Positions 12,264-20,455 of a stretch of DNA of 64,000 bases are shown in pieces. The DNA is from Rhodospirillaceae bacterium LM-1 (lineage in GTDB: Bacteria > Pseudomonadota > Alphaproteobacteria > Rhodospirillales > WMHbin7). Position numbers and translations under genes: made by a program. The number at the start of each line of letters is the position of its first letter. Position 1 is the stretch's first letter. Below the pieces are notes generated by a model. It was not told the DNA's origin, did not search any database, and was given only the letters and a program-made list of their open reading frames with translations. Location: NCBI GenBank assembly GCA_902725215.1, contig CACUVI010000030.1, positions 1 to 64,000 on the forward strand. The letters are read 5' to 3'.

Positions 12264-12335
12264 CGATATCTCCTTGCGTACCCTGGGCATATGGGTATCG
12301 TGACGGGAAAGTGTCAATGATAATCAGGGAGAGCT

Positions 12336-14123
12336 ATGGTGGCTTTGGATTTGATGGCCTGTCCCTCGATTCCCCATGCGTTCGAGACCCAAGCCAAACA
12401 TTATGGACCCAAGCCCTTCTTGTGGAGCAAGCAGGACGGCGCATGGCAATCCCTGACCTGGCAAGAAACCGCCGACCTGGTTCAGAAGGCCGCCAAGGCC
12501 CTGCAAGCCCTGGGGATCGAACCCGGCGACCGGGTGATGCTGGTTTCGGAAAGCCGCCCTGAATGGTTCATCGCCGACATGGCCATCATGACGGCAGGCG
12601 CCATTTCGGTTCCCGCCTATGTCACCAACACGCCCGCCGACCACCAGCATGTGCTGAACGACAGCGGGGCAAGGCTGGTCATCGTTTCCAGCCAGGCCCT
12701 GACCGAGCGGGTCATGAAGGCAGCCTTGTCCACCCGCCACCAGCCCAGAATCATTTCCATCGAGCCGCCAAGCCTGGATCAGAATCCGGGGCTTGAAATC
12801 ATCCGCTGGCAAGACGCGCTGGATATTGGCGGCGCTTTCGCCGATCACAATTTCCCAGCGCTTGAGCGTAGCGACACGGCTTGCCTGATCTATACGTCGG
12901 GCACCGGCGGCGTGCCCAAGGGCGTCATGCTGTCGCATGGATCGCTTTTGCACAATGTCGAGGGTGCGCGCATCTTGCTGGAAAGCCTGGGATTGAAGGA
13001 CGAGGTATTCCTGTCCTTCCTGCCGCTCTCGCATTCTTACGAACATACGGCGGGCCTGATGTTTCCGATGGCAATCGGCGCCCAAATCTATTTCAGCGAA
13101 GGCGTTGAAAAGCTGGCCGACAACATGGTCGAGGCCAGACCCACCATCATGACCGCCGTGCCCAGACTGTATGAAAACATGCGCGCCAGAATCCTGAAAG
13201 GGGTCGAGCGGGCGGGCGGGCTTAAGAAAGCGATGTTCATGAAGGCGCTGGAGCTTGGGATCAAGACCTATGAACAACCCGGCTCGCTGTCGCTGATAGA
13301 ACGCTTGATCAACGCGTTTCTTGAACGATTGGTGCGCGACAAGGTGCGCGCCCGCTTCGGCGGACGCTTAAAGGCCCTGGTGTCGGGCGGAGCGCCCTTG
13401 AATTACGATGTCGGCCTGTTTTTCACCGCCCTTGGCCTTCGCATTCTGCAAGGTTATGGGCAGACGGAATCGGCCCCGGTTATTTCTTGCAACACCCCCC
13501 TGCGCTCGAAGCTGCATACGGTGGGACCGCCCATGGCCAATACCGACGTCAAGATCGCCGAGGATGGGGAAATTCTAGTTCGTGGCGAGCTGGTGATGCA
13601 GGGCTATTGGAACCATCCCGAGGCCAGCGCCGACGTATTGAAGAACGGCTGGCTGCATACCGGCGACATCGGCCAATTCGACGCGGACGGCTATTTGCAG
13701 ATCACCGACCGCAAGAAGGACATCATCGTCAACTCGGGCGGCGACAACATTTCGCCCCAGCGCATCGAAGGGCTGCTGTCGTTAGAACCGGAAGTTTCGC
13801 AAGCCATGGTGCATGGCGACAAACGACCGCATCTGGTGGCGCTGATCGTGCCGGACGAGGACTTCGCCAAAAGCTGGGCCGCCGACAACGGCGTGCCCTT
13901 CAGCATGGAAGCCCTGGTCGAGGATACGCGTTTCCACAAGGCCGTGTTCGCCGCCTTGGACCGCGTCAATCGCAACTTGTCCAATATCGAGAAGGTGCGC
14001 CGCTTCCTGCTGGTGCCGGAAGCCTTCACCGTCGCCAACGAAATGATGACGCCGACCTTGAAAATCAGACGTCATATGATCCGCAAGCTGTGGGGCGCCA
14101 AGCTGGAATCCCTGTATGAATGA
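12336..14123 (+). CDS. Long-chain fatty acid--CoA ligase (AMP-forming)
   Basis: 595 residues. The adenylate-forming signature 'LIYTSGTGGVPKGVMLSH' is at about 184-201, with 'YGQTE' (A5), 'HTGDIG' (A7) and 'DRKKDIIVNSGGDNISP' (A8 hinge). The overall length matches the long-chain acyl-CoA synthetase group (FadD15/ACSL-like). It should activate free fatty acids with ATP and CoA at the membrane. AGGGAGAGCT precedes the ATG. A strong terminator hairpin follows the stop within 3 nt, so the gene is monocistronic. Confidence 0.9.
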   Translation: MVALDLMACPSIPHAFETQAKHYGPKPFLWSKQDGAWQSLTWQETADLVQKAAKALQALGIEPGDRVMLVSESRPEWFIADMAIMTAGAISVPAYVTNTPADHQHVLNDSGARLVIVSSQALTERVMKAALSTRHQPRIISIEPPSLDQNPGLEIIRWQDALDIGGAFADHNFPALERSDTACLIYTSGTGGVPKGVMLSHGSLLHNVEGARILLESLGLKDEVFLSFLPLSHSYEHTAGLMFPMAIGAQIYFSEGVEKLADNMVEARPTIMTAVPRLYENMRARILKGVERAGGLKKAMFMKALELGIKTYEQPGSLSLIERLINAFLERLVRDKVRARFGGRLKALVSGGAPLNYDVGLFFTALGLRILQGYGQTESAPVISCNTPLRSKLHTVGPPMANTDVKIAEDGEILVRGELVMQGYWNHPEASADVLKNGWLHTGDIGQFDADGYLQITDRKKDIIVNSGGDNISPQRIEGLLSLEPEVSQAMVHGDKRPHLVALIVPDEDFAKSWAADNGVPFSMEALVEDTRFHKAVFAALDRVNRNLSNIEKVRRFLLVPEAFTVANEMMTPTLKIRRHMIRKLWGAKLESLYE

Positions 14124-14125
14124 AA

Positions 14126-14157
14126 ACAGCCCCGGCTTTAACCGGGGCTGTATTTTA
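14126..14157 (+). terminator. Rho-independent terminator after acyl-CoA ligase
   Basis: A 10-bp perfect stem (ACAGCCCCGG / CCGGGGCTGT) around the loop CTTTAA is followed by ATTTTAAA. It starts 3 nt after the stop codon and abuts the left 87-bp repeat. Confidence 0.85.
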
Positions 14158-14244
14158 AATGCAAGCCTCAAGCGCCGGGCGGGATGCTCCGCATCCCTTG
14201 GCTCTCGGCGGGATGGAACCCGCCGCGCGGGCCTTGCCCGCGTA
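14158..14244 (+). repeat. 87-bp three-hairpin repeat, copy A (left of ndk)
   Basis: It folds into three consecutive short-loop hairpins: GGGATGC-TCC-GCATCCC, CGGCGGG-ATGGAA-CCCGCCG and CGCGGGC-CTT-GCCCGCG. The reverse complement of 14809-14895 matches it over the same 87 nt. Mismatches are concentrated in the middle hairpin, where both copies still pair. Likely a REP/BIME- or MITE-like dispersed element. Confidence 0.8.
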
Positions 14245-14271
14245 AAAGGGCACTCATTTTACCGCCGGGAA

Positions 14272-14694
14272 TTAGCCGACGATCTCGATGGCCGAGAAGA
14301 AATAGGCCACTTCCTTGGCGGCGTTCTCAAGACTGTCCGAACCATGGACCGAATTGGCTTCGATCGATTCCGCGAAATCCTTGCGGATGGTGCCGGCGTC
14401 GGCGTTGCTGGGGTTGGTAGCCCCCATGATCTCGCGGTTGCGGACCACGGCGTTCTCGCCTTCCAGCACCTGCACGATCACGGGACCCGACGTCATGAAC
14501 GCGCACAGATCGTTGAAGAACGAGCGCTCGGCATGCACGGCGTAAAAGCCCTGGACCTGACCCGGCGTCAGATGAATGCGCTTCTGCGCCACGATCCTTA
14601 AGCCGGCATCCTCGAAACGGGCATTGATCTTTCCCGTGAGGTTGCGGCGCGTGGCGTCCGGCTTGATGATCGAGAGCGTGCGTTCGATGGCCAT
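14272..14694 (-). CDS. ndk: Nucleoside diphosphate kinase
   Basis: 140 residues. It begins '[18 protein letters not shown]', and the catalytic His is in '[12 protein letters not shown]' (about residue 117), the phospho-histidine site of all NDKs. It transfers the gamma phosphate from NTPs to NDPs. The ATG at 14694 gives the family N-terminus; 9 extra upstream codons are not conserved. The gene sits alone between two inverted copies of an 87-bp hairpin repeat, which could act as a terminator on the 3' side and lie in or near the promoter on the 5' side. Confidence 0.97.
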   Translation of the reverse strand: MAIERTLSIIKPDATRRNLTGKINARFEDAGLRIVAQKRIHLTPGQVQGFYAVHAERSFFNDLCAFMTSGPVIVQVLEGENAVVRNREIMGATNPSNADAGTIRKDFAESIEANSVHGSDSLENAAKEVAYFFSAIEIVG

Positions 14695-14808
14695 CTTATA
14701 GGTGTCCTTGGTTGTTAACACTTATGGCCAAAGGCTGCCCTTGGCGCGGCGGGGTTATAGCCCTAATTCCTGCGTCTAGCAATGGCGCTTTAATCGTTAA
14801 CGTGCTGA

Positions 14809-14895
14809 TACGCGGGCAAGGCCCGCGCGCCGCGCTCCGTTGCGGCGAGAGCCAAGGGATGCGGAGCATCCCGCCCGGCGCATGAGGCTTGCATT
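14809..14895 (-). repeat. 87-bp three-hairpin repeat, copy B (right of ndk, inverted)
   Basis: Inverted copy of 14158-14244. The outer hairpins are identical; the middle one is CGCCGC..GCGGCG instead of CGGCGGG..CCCGCCG, so the sequence changed while pairing was kept. Its right end merges with the palindrome at 14889-14916 upstream of the ABC-F gene. Confidence 0.8.
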
Positions 14896-14916
14896 AATCG
14901 GTTACGATTAATGCAA
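14889..14916. promoter_or_regulatory. Perfect 12-bp palindrome upstream of the ABC-F gene
   Basis: TTGCATTAATCG, a GTTA loop and CGATTAATGCAA form a perfect inverted repeat ending 20 nt before the ABC-F start codon. It may be an operator for a dimeric regulator, or the terminus of the adjacent repeat element. Confidence 0.45.
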
Positions 14917-14936
14917 AATGGTATAAAACCCCGACC

Positions 14937-16823
14937 ATGTTGCACATTAACGATCTTGTCTTTCGCCAATCGGGTCGGCTCCTTTTCTCGGGGGCCACCT
15001 TGCACGTGCCGCAAGGCCAGCATTTGGGCCTGATTGGGCGCAATGGCTCGGGCAAAACGACGCTCTTTAGGCTTCTTCTAGGCGAAATCCATCCCGATGG
15101 CGGCGAGGTGAATTTGCGCCCACGCATTCGGGTAGGGCATGTGGCGCAGGACATGCCCTCGGGCGACGTCACGCCCCACGACATTGTGCTGGCTGCCGAT
15201 GAAGAACGTACGCAACTTTTGCAGGATGCCGAAACCGAAGAAGACGGCCACCGCATCGCCGACATCCATCAACGCCTGATGGACATCGACGCGCATGGCG
15301 CCCCGGCCCGCGCTGGCGCCATTCTGGCTGGCCTTGGCTTCGACGCCGAAGCCCAGGCCCGCCCCATCGGCGAATTCTCGGGCGGCTGGCGCATGCGCGT
15401 GGCCCTGGCCCGCACGCTGTTCACCAAACCCGACCTGTTGCTGTTGGACGAACCCACCAACCATCTCGATCTGGAAGCCGTGCTGTGGCTAACCCAACAT
15501 CTGGCCAAATGGCAGGGCACGATGGTGATGATCAGCCATGATCGCGATCTTTTGAATGCGGTGGCGGATCGCATCGCCCATATCGAGGGCCTGAAGCTGA
15601 ACGCCTATCAGGGCAATTTCGACCGTTTCGAACGCACGAGGCGCGAGCGCCTCGACCTTCAGGCCAAGGCCTATACGAAGCAAATGGAGCAGCGCCGCCA
15701 CATCCAATCTTTCGTTGATCGTTTCCGCGCCAAGGCGACCAAGGCCCGCCAAGCGCAAAGCCGCTTGAAGATGCTTGAGAAGATGGAACTGGCGGTGCCG
15801 GTGGTGGAAGATCAGCCGATCAGCTTTGACTTTCCAGCACCCGAGGCTTTCTCGCCGCCCCTGATCGCCATCGATGATGTGTCTGTCGGCTATACGCCCG
15901 GCCAGCCGGTCTTGAAGAATCTCAATCTCAGGCTTGATCCCGACGGCCGCGTCGCCCTGTTGGGTCCCAACGGCAATGGCAAGACCACCTTGGCGCGTCT
16001 GCTGGCGGGAAGGCTGGCGCCAATGGCGGGCAATATCACGAAGCCATCCAAACTGCGCGTGGGTTACTTCTCTCAGGATCAGGCCGACGAGTTGGATATG
16101 ACCGATACGCCGCTTGGCCATATGCGTTCCCTTGCGCCGCAATTGACGCCCGAGCGGATGCGCAACCATCTGGCCCGCTTCGGCTTTACCGCCAATCATG
16201 TCGAAACCAAAGTGGGCAATCTGTCGGGCGGCGAGAAGGCCAGATTGCTGTTCGCCCTGATGTGCCGCGACGCCCCATCCTTGATGGTGCTGGACGAACC
16301 CACCAACCATCTGGACATCGACGCCCGCGAGGCCTTGGTGCAGGCCCTGAACGCCTTCGACGGCGCGGTGGTGATCGTCAGCCACGATGCGCACTTGATC
16401 GAACTGGCCTGCGACGAATTGTGGCGGGTGGGCGATGGCACCTGCGCACCCTTCGACGGCGACCTTGACGACTATCGCGGCCTTTTGTCCGAGAACCGGC
16501 GCTCGGCGGGTTCCGACCCCTCGGCGCCCAGCCAGCAAAGCCAGCCGTCTCGCAAGGACGAGCGCCGTTTGGCGGCCGAGGAACGGGCGCGCCGCGCCCC
16601 TTTGCGCAAGGCCGCCAAGGACGCCGACGCCGTGCTGGCGAAACTGCACGAGAAGAAAGCGGCGCTGAAAGCCAAGCTGGCCGATCCGAAATTATACGAT
16701 GGCCCGCCGGATGCGATGACCAAGCTGCAATTGGATATTGGTGCTGTGGATCGCGAGTTGGAAGAGGCTGAACGAGTGTGGCTCGCCGCCCACGAGGCGT
16801 TGGAGGCGGGGGAAATCTCTTAA
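14937..16823 (+). CDS. ABC-F family ATPase (Uup/YheS-like)
   Basis: 628 residues with two ABC domains and no membrane segments. Domain 1: Walker A 'GRNGSGKTT' (about 36-44), signature 'FSGGWRMRVALA', Walker B 'LLLLDEPTNHLDLEA'. Domain 2: 'GPNGNGKTT' (about 341-349), 'LSGGEKARLLFAL', 'LMVLDEPTNHLDIDA'. The linker 'RRHIQSFVDRFRAKATKARQAQSR' is the P-site tRNA interaction motif of ABC-F proteins, and the C-terminus is a charged coiled coil as in Uup. ABC-F proteins act on ribosomes rather than in transport. No clear Shine-Dalgarno is seen before the ATG. Confidence 0.9.
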   Translation: MLHINDLVFRQSGRLLFSGATLHVPQGQHLGLIGRNGSGKTTLFRLLLGEIHPDGGEVNLRPRIRVGHVAQDMPSGDVTPHDIVLAADEERTQLLQDAETEEDGHRIADIHQRLMDIDAHGAPARAGAILAGLGFDAEAQARPIGEFSGGWRMRVALARTLFTKPDLLLLDEPTNHLDLEAVLWLTQHLAKWQGTMVMISHDRDLLNAVADRIAHIEGLKLNAYQGNFDRFERTRRERLDLQAKAYTKQMEQRRHIQSFVDRFRAKATKARQAQSRLKMLEKMELAVPVVEDQPISFDFPAPEAFSPPLIAIDDVSVGYTPGQPVLKNLNLRLDPDGRVALLGPNGNGKTTLARLLAGRLAPMAGNITKPSKLRVGYFSQDQADELDMTDTPLGHMRSLAPQLTPERMRNHLARFGFTANHVETKVGNLSGGEKARLLFALMCRDAPSLMVLDEPTNHLDIDAREALVQALNAFDGAVVIVSHDAHLIELACDELWRVGDGTCAPFDGDLDDYRGLLSENRRSAGSDPSAPSQQSQPSRKDERRLAAEERARRAPLRKAAKDADAVLAKLHEKKAALKAKLADPKLYDGPPDAMTKLQLDIGAVDRELEEAERVWLAAHEALEAGEIS

Positions 16824-16829
16824 GCCCCC

Positions 16830-16857
16830 TTGCAATATTAACACCGCATGTTAATAT
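16830..16857 (+). promoter_or_regulatory. Promoter/operator of the TumE-type TA module
   Basis: TTGCAA (16830-16835) is followed after 16 nt by TAATAT (16852-16857). A 9-bp inverted repeat, ATATTAACA-CCGCA-TGTTAATAT (16835-16857), covers the spacer and -10 box. The predicted transcription start falls on or next to the ATG at 16864, implying a leaderless mRNA and autorepression. Confidence 0.55.
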
Positions 16858-16863
16858 ACAGTT

Positions 16864-17175
16864 ATGAAACCGGCCCCGTGCGACCTTCGCATCCTGTTCG
16901 ACTTGCAAACCGCCAGACAGGACGTGAAGGACGGCTGGTGGTGGAAGATCGATGTCTGGATGGCCAAGGAAGCGCCGGGCGGCATTCGTTACGCCCTGTC
17001 GCTGCATGACCCATCGGGCAGACGCGTGCTGGGCTACGACAATGACCATTTGCGTCACCACCGCCACCCGCCAGAGAAGGGACGCCCCTATGCGTTCGCG
17101 ACCTGCGAGAAATTGATCGCCGATTTCTTCGATGATGTTGACCGGCATTTGGTCCGGGAAGGAGTTCTGCCATGA
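16864..17175 (+). CDS. TumE-family (DUF6516) toxin
   Basis: 103 residues. 'SLHDPSGRRVLGYDNDHLRHHRHPPEKG' in the middle is characteristic of the TumE/DUF6516 toxin family, which has an RNase-like RelE-related or small alpha/beta fold. The C-terminal helix 'LIADFFDDVDRHLVREG' also fits. Its stop overlaps the next ATG (ATGA), the antitoxin. The module lies in an accessory stretch with a nuclease-like gene and higBA. The mode of action is not visible in sequence. Confidence 0.65.
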   Translation: MKPAPCDLRILFDLQTARQDVKDGWWWKIDVWMAKEAPGGIRYALSLHDPSGRRVLGYDNDHLRHHRHPPEKGRPYAFATCEKLIADFFDDVDRHLVREGVLP

Positions 17176-17549
17176 CCACCTTGCGCATCGGCATTCGCAG
17201 CCACCAGGAAGCAAAGGCACATCTGCTGGCGATTGCCAGGGGCCAGGCCAAACGCGCCAAGAATGAACCCACGGTCTGGCTGACCTCGCTGGCCAGCCTC
17301 GCCCAACTGCTGAACGAAGAGAATATGGCACTGCTCGGAACGATCCGTGATGGCAAGCCCGCATCACTGACTGAACTAGCCGAGATAACCGGGCGCTCAC
17401 TGCCCAGCTTGTCGCGCACCCTGGCGAAGATGGAAGAATACGGATTAATCGAGATTGCAGAAGCCGGGCGCTCGAAAGCCCCCCGCCTCACCTTCGACCG
17501 GCTGGAAATTGTGGTCGATCAGGTGTCTGGCGAGAAAGTGGCGGCGTGA
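17172..17549 (+). CDS. Winged-helix antitoxin/regulator partnered with TumE-like toxin
   Basis: 125 residues. A helix-turn-helix region, 'ASLTELAEITGRSLPSLSRTLAKMEEYGLIEI' (about 62-93), has the MarR/ArsR-like winged-helix pattern 'EYGLIE'. Such proteins ('HVO_A0114-like' DNA-binding proteins) commonly follow DUF6516 toxins. It probably neutralises the toxin and represses the operon at the 16835-16857 palindrome (inference). The start overlaps the toxin stop by 4 nt. Confidence 0.65.
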   Translation: MTTLRIGIRSHQEAKAHLLAIARGQAKRAKNEPTVWLTSLASLAQLLNEENMALLGTIRDGKPASLTELAEITGRSLPSLSRTLAKMEEYGLIEIAEAGRSKAPRLTFDRLEIVVDQVSGEKVAA

Positions 17550-17572
17550 ATGTAGCGTCGTGTCTCATGGCA

Positions 17573-17602
17573 TTGGAAGGGGCGGAGAATATGTAGTAGT
17601 AT
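17573..17602 (+). promoter_or_regulatory. Putative promoter of the PD-(D/E)XK-like gene
   Basis: TTGGAA (17573-17578) and TAGTAT (17597-17602) are separated by 18 nt, 38 nt upstream of the ATG. AAGGGG precedes the start codon by 9 nt. Confidence 0.4.
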
Positions 17603-17639
17603 TTCCCCACCACATTTCTTGCATAAGGGGATATGCGCT

Positions 17640-18251
17640 ATGGATTTGTTCAATTCAGTTTGCGAAGCCACAAAAGAGGCGATTGAAGAACTGGAAAAGA
17701 TTTCCGGAGGTGACTGGCCTTCCAGCTATGGCATGGCTGAGTACGCGCTTTCTGTGCCAATTGCGCAAAAGCTTTATAAAAAAATGCAAGAAAAAATATC
17801 CATCTCCTTTGACGAACTATATTCCAGAATCTGGAATTGGGAGTTCCATCGTAACGATCAGCACGGTTCTGAGGAAAATCCGTTTCATAAAAGCCGTGCA
17901 CGCGCAGACATTGCATTGTGGTCTGATCGTGATAAGCGCCTAGGGTGCGTTGAAATCAAAAGAAAATTTGAAGCCGCAAGCGCGAGAAAGGACCTTGATC
18001 GACTTTGCAGCGCTTCAAAGCATTTTGGACCCGATTTTCAGGCGTTTTTTGTTGTTTTTTCATCAGGCAACACATCATCTGATGCACAGACAGACCAGAT
18101 TTATATGTTGAAAGAAGGGCGGGACGGTTATGCTATTAAATCGCGTAGAGTAGATGTTCCAAGCAGAAGCAGCCCACCGCGACTTGCGAATGGAATTACC
18201 AGTCCGGACGAAAACGCTGTGGCCGTCGTATTTCAAATAAAGAAGGCATAG
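17640..18251 (+). CDS. Uncharacterised protein with PD-(D/E)XK-like motif
   Basis: 203 residues, not recognised as a named family. The stretch 'KSRARADIALWSDRDKRLGCVEIKRKF' (about 84-110) has the pattern of a PD-(D/E)XK nuclease core: an Asp in 'ADIAL' and 'EIK' about 15 residues later at strand ends. A small homing, restriction or very-short-patch-like nuclease, or a defence effector, is possible. The gene is clearly more AT-rich than its neighbours, with AAA/AAG, TTT and ATT codons common, which suggests recent acquisition. It lies between a TumE-like TA pair and higBA. ATG 17640 with AAGGGG upstream is preferred over a TTG 21 nt earlier. Confidence 0.6.
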   Translation: MDLFNSVCEATKEAIEELEKISGGDWPSSYGMAEYALSVPIAQKLYKKMQEKISISFDELYSRIWNWEFHRNDQHGSEENPFHKSRARADIALWSDRDKRLGCVEIKRKFEAASARKDLDRLCSASKHFGPDFQAFFVVFSSGNTSSDAQTDQIYMLKEGRDGYAIKSRRVDVPSRSSPPRLANGITSPDENAVAVVFQIKKA

Positions 18252-18256
18252 CCTCC

Positions 18257-18550
18257 TCACGCCGCCCGGGGGCTGATGTGCGCCTCGATCTCGGCCCCCA
18301 CCGCATCGCGGGCGATTTCGAGATCATAGGTCGCCTGCATGCCGACCCAGAATTCGGCGGAGGTTCCGAAATATCGCGCCAAGCGCAGCGCCGTATCCGG
18401 CGTCACGGCGCGTTTGCCGTTCACGACTTCGCTGATGCGGATTTGCGGCACGCCAATCGCCTTGGCCAAAGCATATTGGCTAAGGCCCAAGGGCTTCAGA
18501 AAGTCTTCCATCAAAACTTCGCCGGGATGGGCGGGCGCGAAATCAGCCAT
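18257..18550 (-). CDS. higA: HigA family antitoxin
   Basis: 97 residues. 'AHPGEVLMEDFLKPLGLSQYALAKAIGVPQIRISEVVNGKRAVT' is the canonical HigA XRE-type helix-turn-helix, followed by 'RLARYFGTSAEFWVGMQATYDL'. It binds and inhibits HigB and represses the higBA promoter. As in classical hig loci, the antitoxin gene follows the toxin gene (13 nt downstream). Confidence 0.92.
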   Translation of the reverse strand: MADFAPAHPGEVLMEDFLKPLGLSQYALAKAIGVPQIRISEVVNGKRAVTPDTALRLARYFGTSAEFWVGMQATYDLEIARDAVGAEIEAHISPRAA

Positions 18551-18563
18551 GGCTTATTCCTTC

Positions 18564-18845
18564 CTAATGATAATCGACGATCTCGACATCATGAGCGTCA
18601 CCGTCTTGCCAGCGAAAGCACAAACGCCATTGATCGTTGATCCGCATGCTGTGCTGGCCCTTACGGTCGCCCGACAGCGCTTCCAACCGATTGCCCGGTG
18701 GCGCTTTCAGATCGTTCAGGCTTTGCGCATTGTGAAGCTGCAACAGCTTGCGGTTCGCCACTTTCATGATGTCGTTGGGAACGCCCTTCACGAAGCGGCG
18801 TTGCCAAGCCGCCAGTGCGGCATCGTTCCGAAACGACTTGATCAT
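18564..18845 (-). CDS. higB: HigB family (RelE-like) mRNA interferase toxin
   Basis: 93 residues. A RelE-fold toxin with 'ANRKLLQLHNAQSLNDLKAPPGNRLEALSGDRKGQHSMRINDQWRLCFRWQDGDAHDVEIVDYH'-type features; the 'R-I-N-D-Q-W-R-L-C-F-R-W' strand and C-terminal 'VEIVDYH' are diagnostic for HigB. It cleaves ribosome-bound mRNA. It starts 9 nt from the promoter -10 box, so the transcript has almost no leader. Confidence 0.92.
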   Translation of the reverse strand: MIKSFRNDAALAAWQRRFVKGVPNDIMKVANRKLLQLHNAQSLNDLKAPPGNRLEALSGDRKGQHSMRINDQWRLCFRWQDGDAHDVEIVDYH

Positions 18846-18853
18846 GAGCGGCG

Positions 18854-18882
18854 ATAGTAACGCATATCGTTAGCTAACGCAA
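18854..18882 (-). promoter_or_regulatory. higBA promoter with palindromic operator
   Basis: On the minus strand TTGCGT (18882-18877) and TACTAT (18859-18854) are spaced by 17 nt. The perfect palindrome CGTTAGCTAACG (18868-18879) lies in the spacer and is the likely HigA site. Confidence 0.65.
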
Positions 18883-18893
18883 GGGATAAGGGA

Positions 18894-19805
18894 TTACCCC
18901 CGCTTAATCAGCGTTCCCGCACCCTTTTCGGTGAAGATTTCCAGCAAGATGGCGTGTTCGACCCGGCCATCGACGATGACCGCGGCTTCCACGCCGCCCT
19001 CCACCGCCTGCATGCAGGTTTCCACCTTGGGGATCATGCCGCCGCTGATCGTGCCGTCCTTGATCAGCTTCTTGGCCTCGCCCAGCGTCAGTTCGCTGAT
19101 CAGATTGCCGTCCTTATCCAGCACACCCTGCACGTCGGTCAGCATCAGCATGCGGGCCGCACCCACAGCACCCGCCACCGCACCGGCGGCGGTATCGGCA
19201 TTGATGTTGTAGGTCTCGCCCTTCTCGCCGACGCCGATGGGGGCGATGACGGGGATGATGTCGGACTCGGCGAAGAAATCCAGGATATGCGGGTTGATTT
19301 CCGAAGGCTCGCCCACGAAGCCCAGATCGATGATCTGTTCGACATTGGTCGACGCATCCTTCTTGGTGCGCTTCAGCTTGCGCGCCTTGATGAGATTCCC
19401 GTCCTTGCCCGACAGGCCGATGGCGAAGCCGCCCTGGCCGTTGATGGCGGTCACCAACTGCTTGTTGATCGATCCCGACAGCACCATCTCGACCACGTCC
19501 ACCGTTTCCTGATCGGTCACGCGCAGACCATCGATGAAACTGCTTTGCACGGCCAAGCGCTTCAGCATGCTGTTGATCTGCGGGCCGCCGCCATGCACCA
19601 CGATGGGATTGATGCCCACCTGTTTCAGCAGCACCACGTCGCGGGCGAACAATTGGGCCAGATGCTCCTCGCCCATCGCATGGCCGCCATATTTGATGAC
19701 GAAGCTCTCGCCCGCGAAACGGCGCATATAGGGCAACGCTTCCGAAAGCACCTTGGCGTTGGCGTGAACGTCCTTGGCTCCGACGTCCGGCTTGCGGCTG
19801 GTCAT
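18894..19805 (-). CDS. argB: Acetylglutamate kinase
   Basis: 303 residues. '[11 protein letters not shown]' (about 32-42) and '[12 protein letters not shown]' are the ATP- and substrate-binding Gly motifs of N-acetylglutamate kinase. '[15 protein letters not shown]' and the C-terminal '[18 protein letters not shown]' complete the amino acid kinase fold. It catalyses the second step of arginine synthesis. The ATG overlaps the ysxC stop (ATGA); a longer upstream frame runs into ysxC. Confidence 0.96.
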   Translation of the reverse strand: MTSRKPDVGAKDVHANAKVLSEALPYMRRFAGESFVIKYGGHAMGEEHLAQLFARDVVLLKQVGINPIVVHGGGPQINSMLKRLAVQSSFIDGLRVTDQETVDVVEMVLSGSINKQLVTAINGQGGFAIGLSGKDGNLIKARKLKRTKKDASTNVEQIIDLGFVGEPSEINPHILDFFAESDIIPVIAPIGVGEKGETYNINADTAAGAVAGAVGAARMLMLTDVQGVLDKDGNLISELTLGEAKKLIKDGTISGGMIPKVETCMQAVEGGVEAAVIVDGRVEHAILLEIFTEKGAGTLIKRG

Positions 19806-20455
19806 GGGGCGGCTCCTGTCTTGAATTCGGCCAATTCTGCCAGTTCGGCCCGAAGCTCGGCAATGCCCAAACCGGTTTCGGAACTGGTGACATGTAGAAT
19901 GGGATGGGCGGCGGGGCGCTTTTTCAGCTCGGCCCCTACCGCCTCGATCACGGCCTGCAATTGGGCGTCCTTCAGCTTGTCGGCCTTGGTCAGCACGCCC
20001 TGATAAACGACGGCGCAAGTATCCAGCAGCTTCATGATCTCGCGGTCGACATCCTTGACGCCGTGACGGGCGTCGATCAGCAGCAGGGCGCGCCTAAGCA
20101 CGGAACGGCCCTTGAGATAGGTTTTGATCAGGCGCGTCCAGGCATCCACCTTGTCCTTGGGCGCCTGGGCAAAGCCGTAGCCCGGCAGATCGGTCAGCAT
20201 CAGGTGACCGTCCAGATTGAAGAAATTGATTTCCTGGGTGCGCCCCGGCGTGTTCGAGGCCCTGGCCAGCCCGTGATGCCCGGTCAGCGCGTTGATAAGC
20301 GAAGACTTGCCCACGTTCGAGCGCCCGGCGAAGGCCACTTCGACGCCCTGTTCCGGCGGCAGGCCATCCACCGCCACCACGCCCTTGATGAAGCGGCAAG
20401 GCCTGGCGAACAGCAGCCGTCCGGCTTCGATATCCGGCTTCGCCGCCTCGTCCAT
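19802..20455 (-). CDS. ysxC: Ribosome biogenesis GTPase YsxC/EngB
   Basis: 217 residues. G1 'GRSNVGKSS' at about 44-52, G2 region '[12 protein letters not shown]', G3 'DLPGYGFA', G4 'LTKADKL' and G5 'TSSETGLG'. The family (YihA/YsxC/EngB) is a small TRAFAC GTPase needed for large-subunit assembly. It directly abuts the yidC stop and is overlapped at its 3' end by argB, so it belongs to the rpmH-rnpA-yidD-yidC operon. Confidence 0.95.
   Translation of the reverse strand: MDEAAKPDIEAGRLLFARPCRFIKGVVAVDGLPPEQGVEVAFAGRSNVGKSSLINALTGHHGLARASNTPGRTQEINFFNLDGHLMLTDLPGYGFAQAPKDKVDAWTRLIKTYLKGRSVLRRALLLIDARHGVKDVDREIMKLLDTCAVVYQGVLTKADKLKDAQLQAVIEAVGAELKKRPAAHPILHVTSSETGLGIAELRAELAELAEFKTGAAP

Noticed and set aside
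15489-16649. 386-residue frame opposite the ABC-F gene
   Set aside because: Shadow of a well-supported two-domain ATPase.
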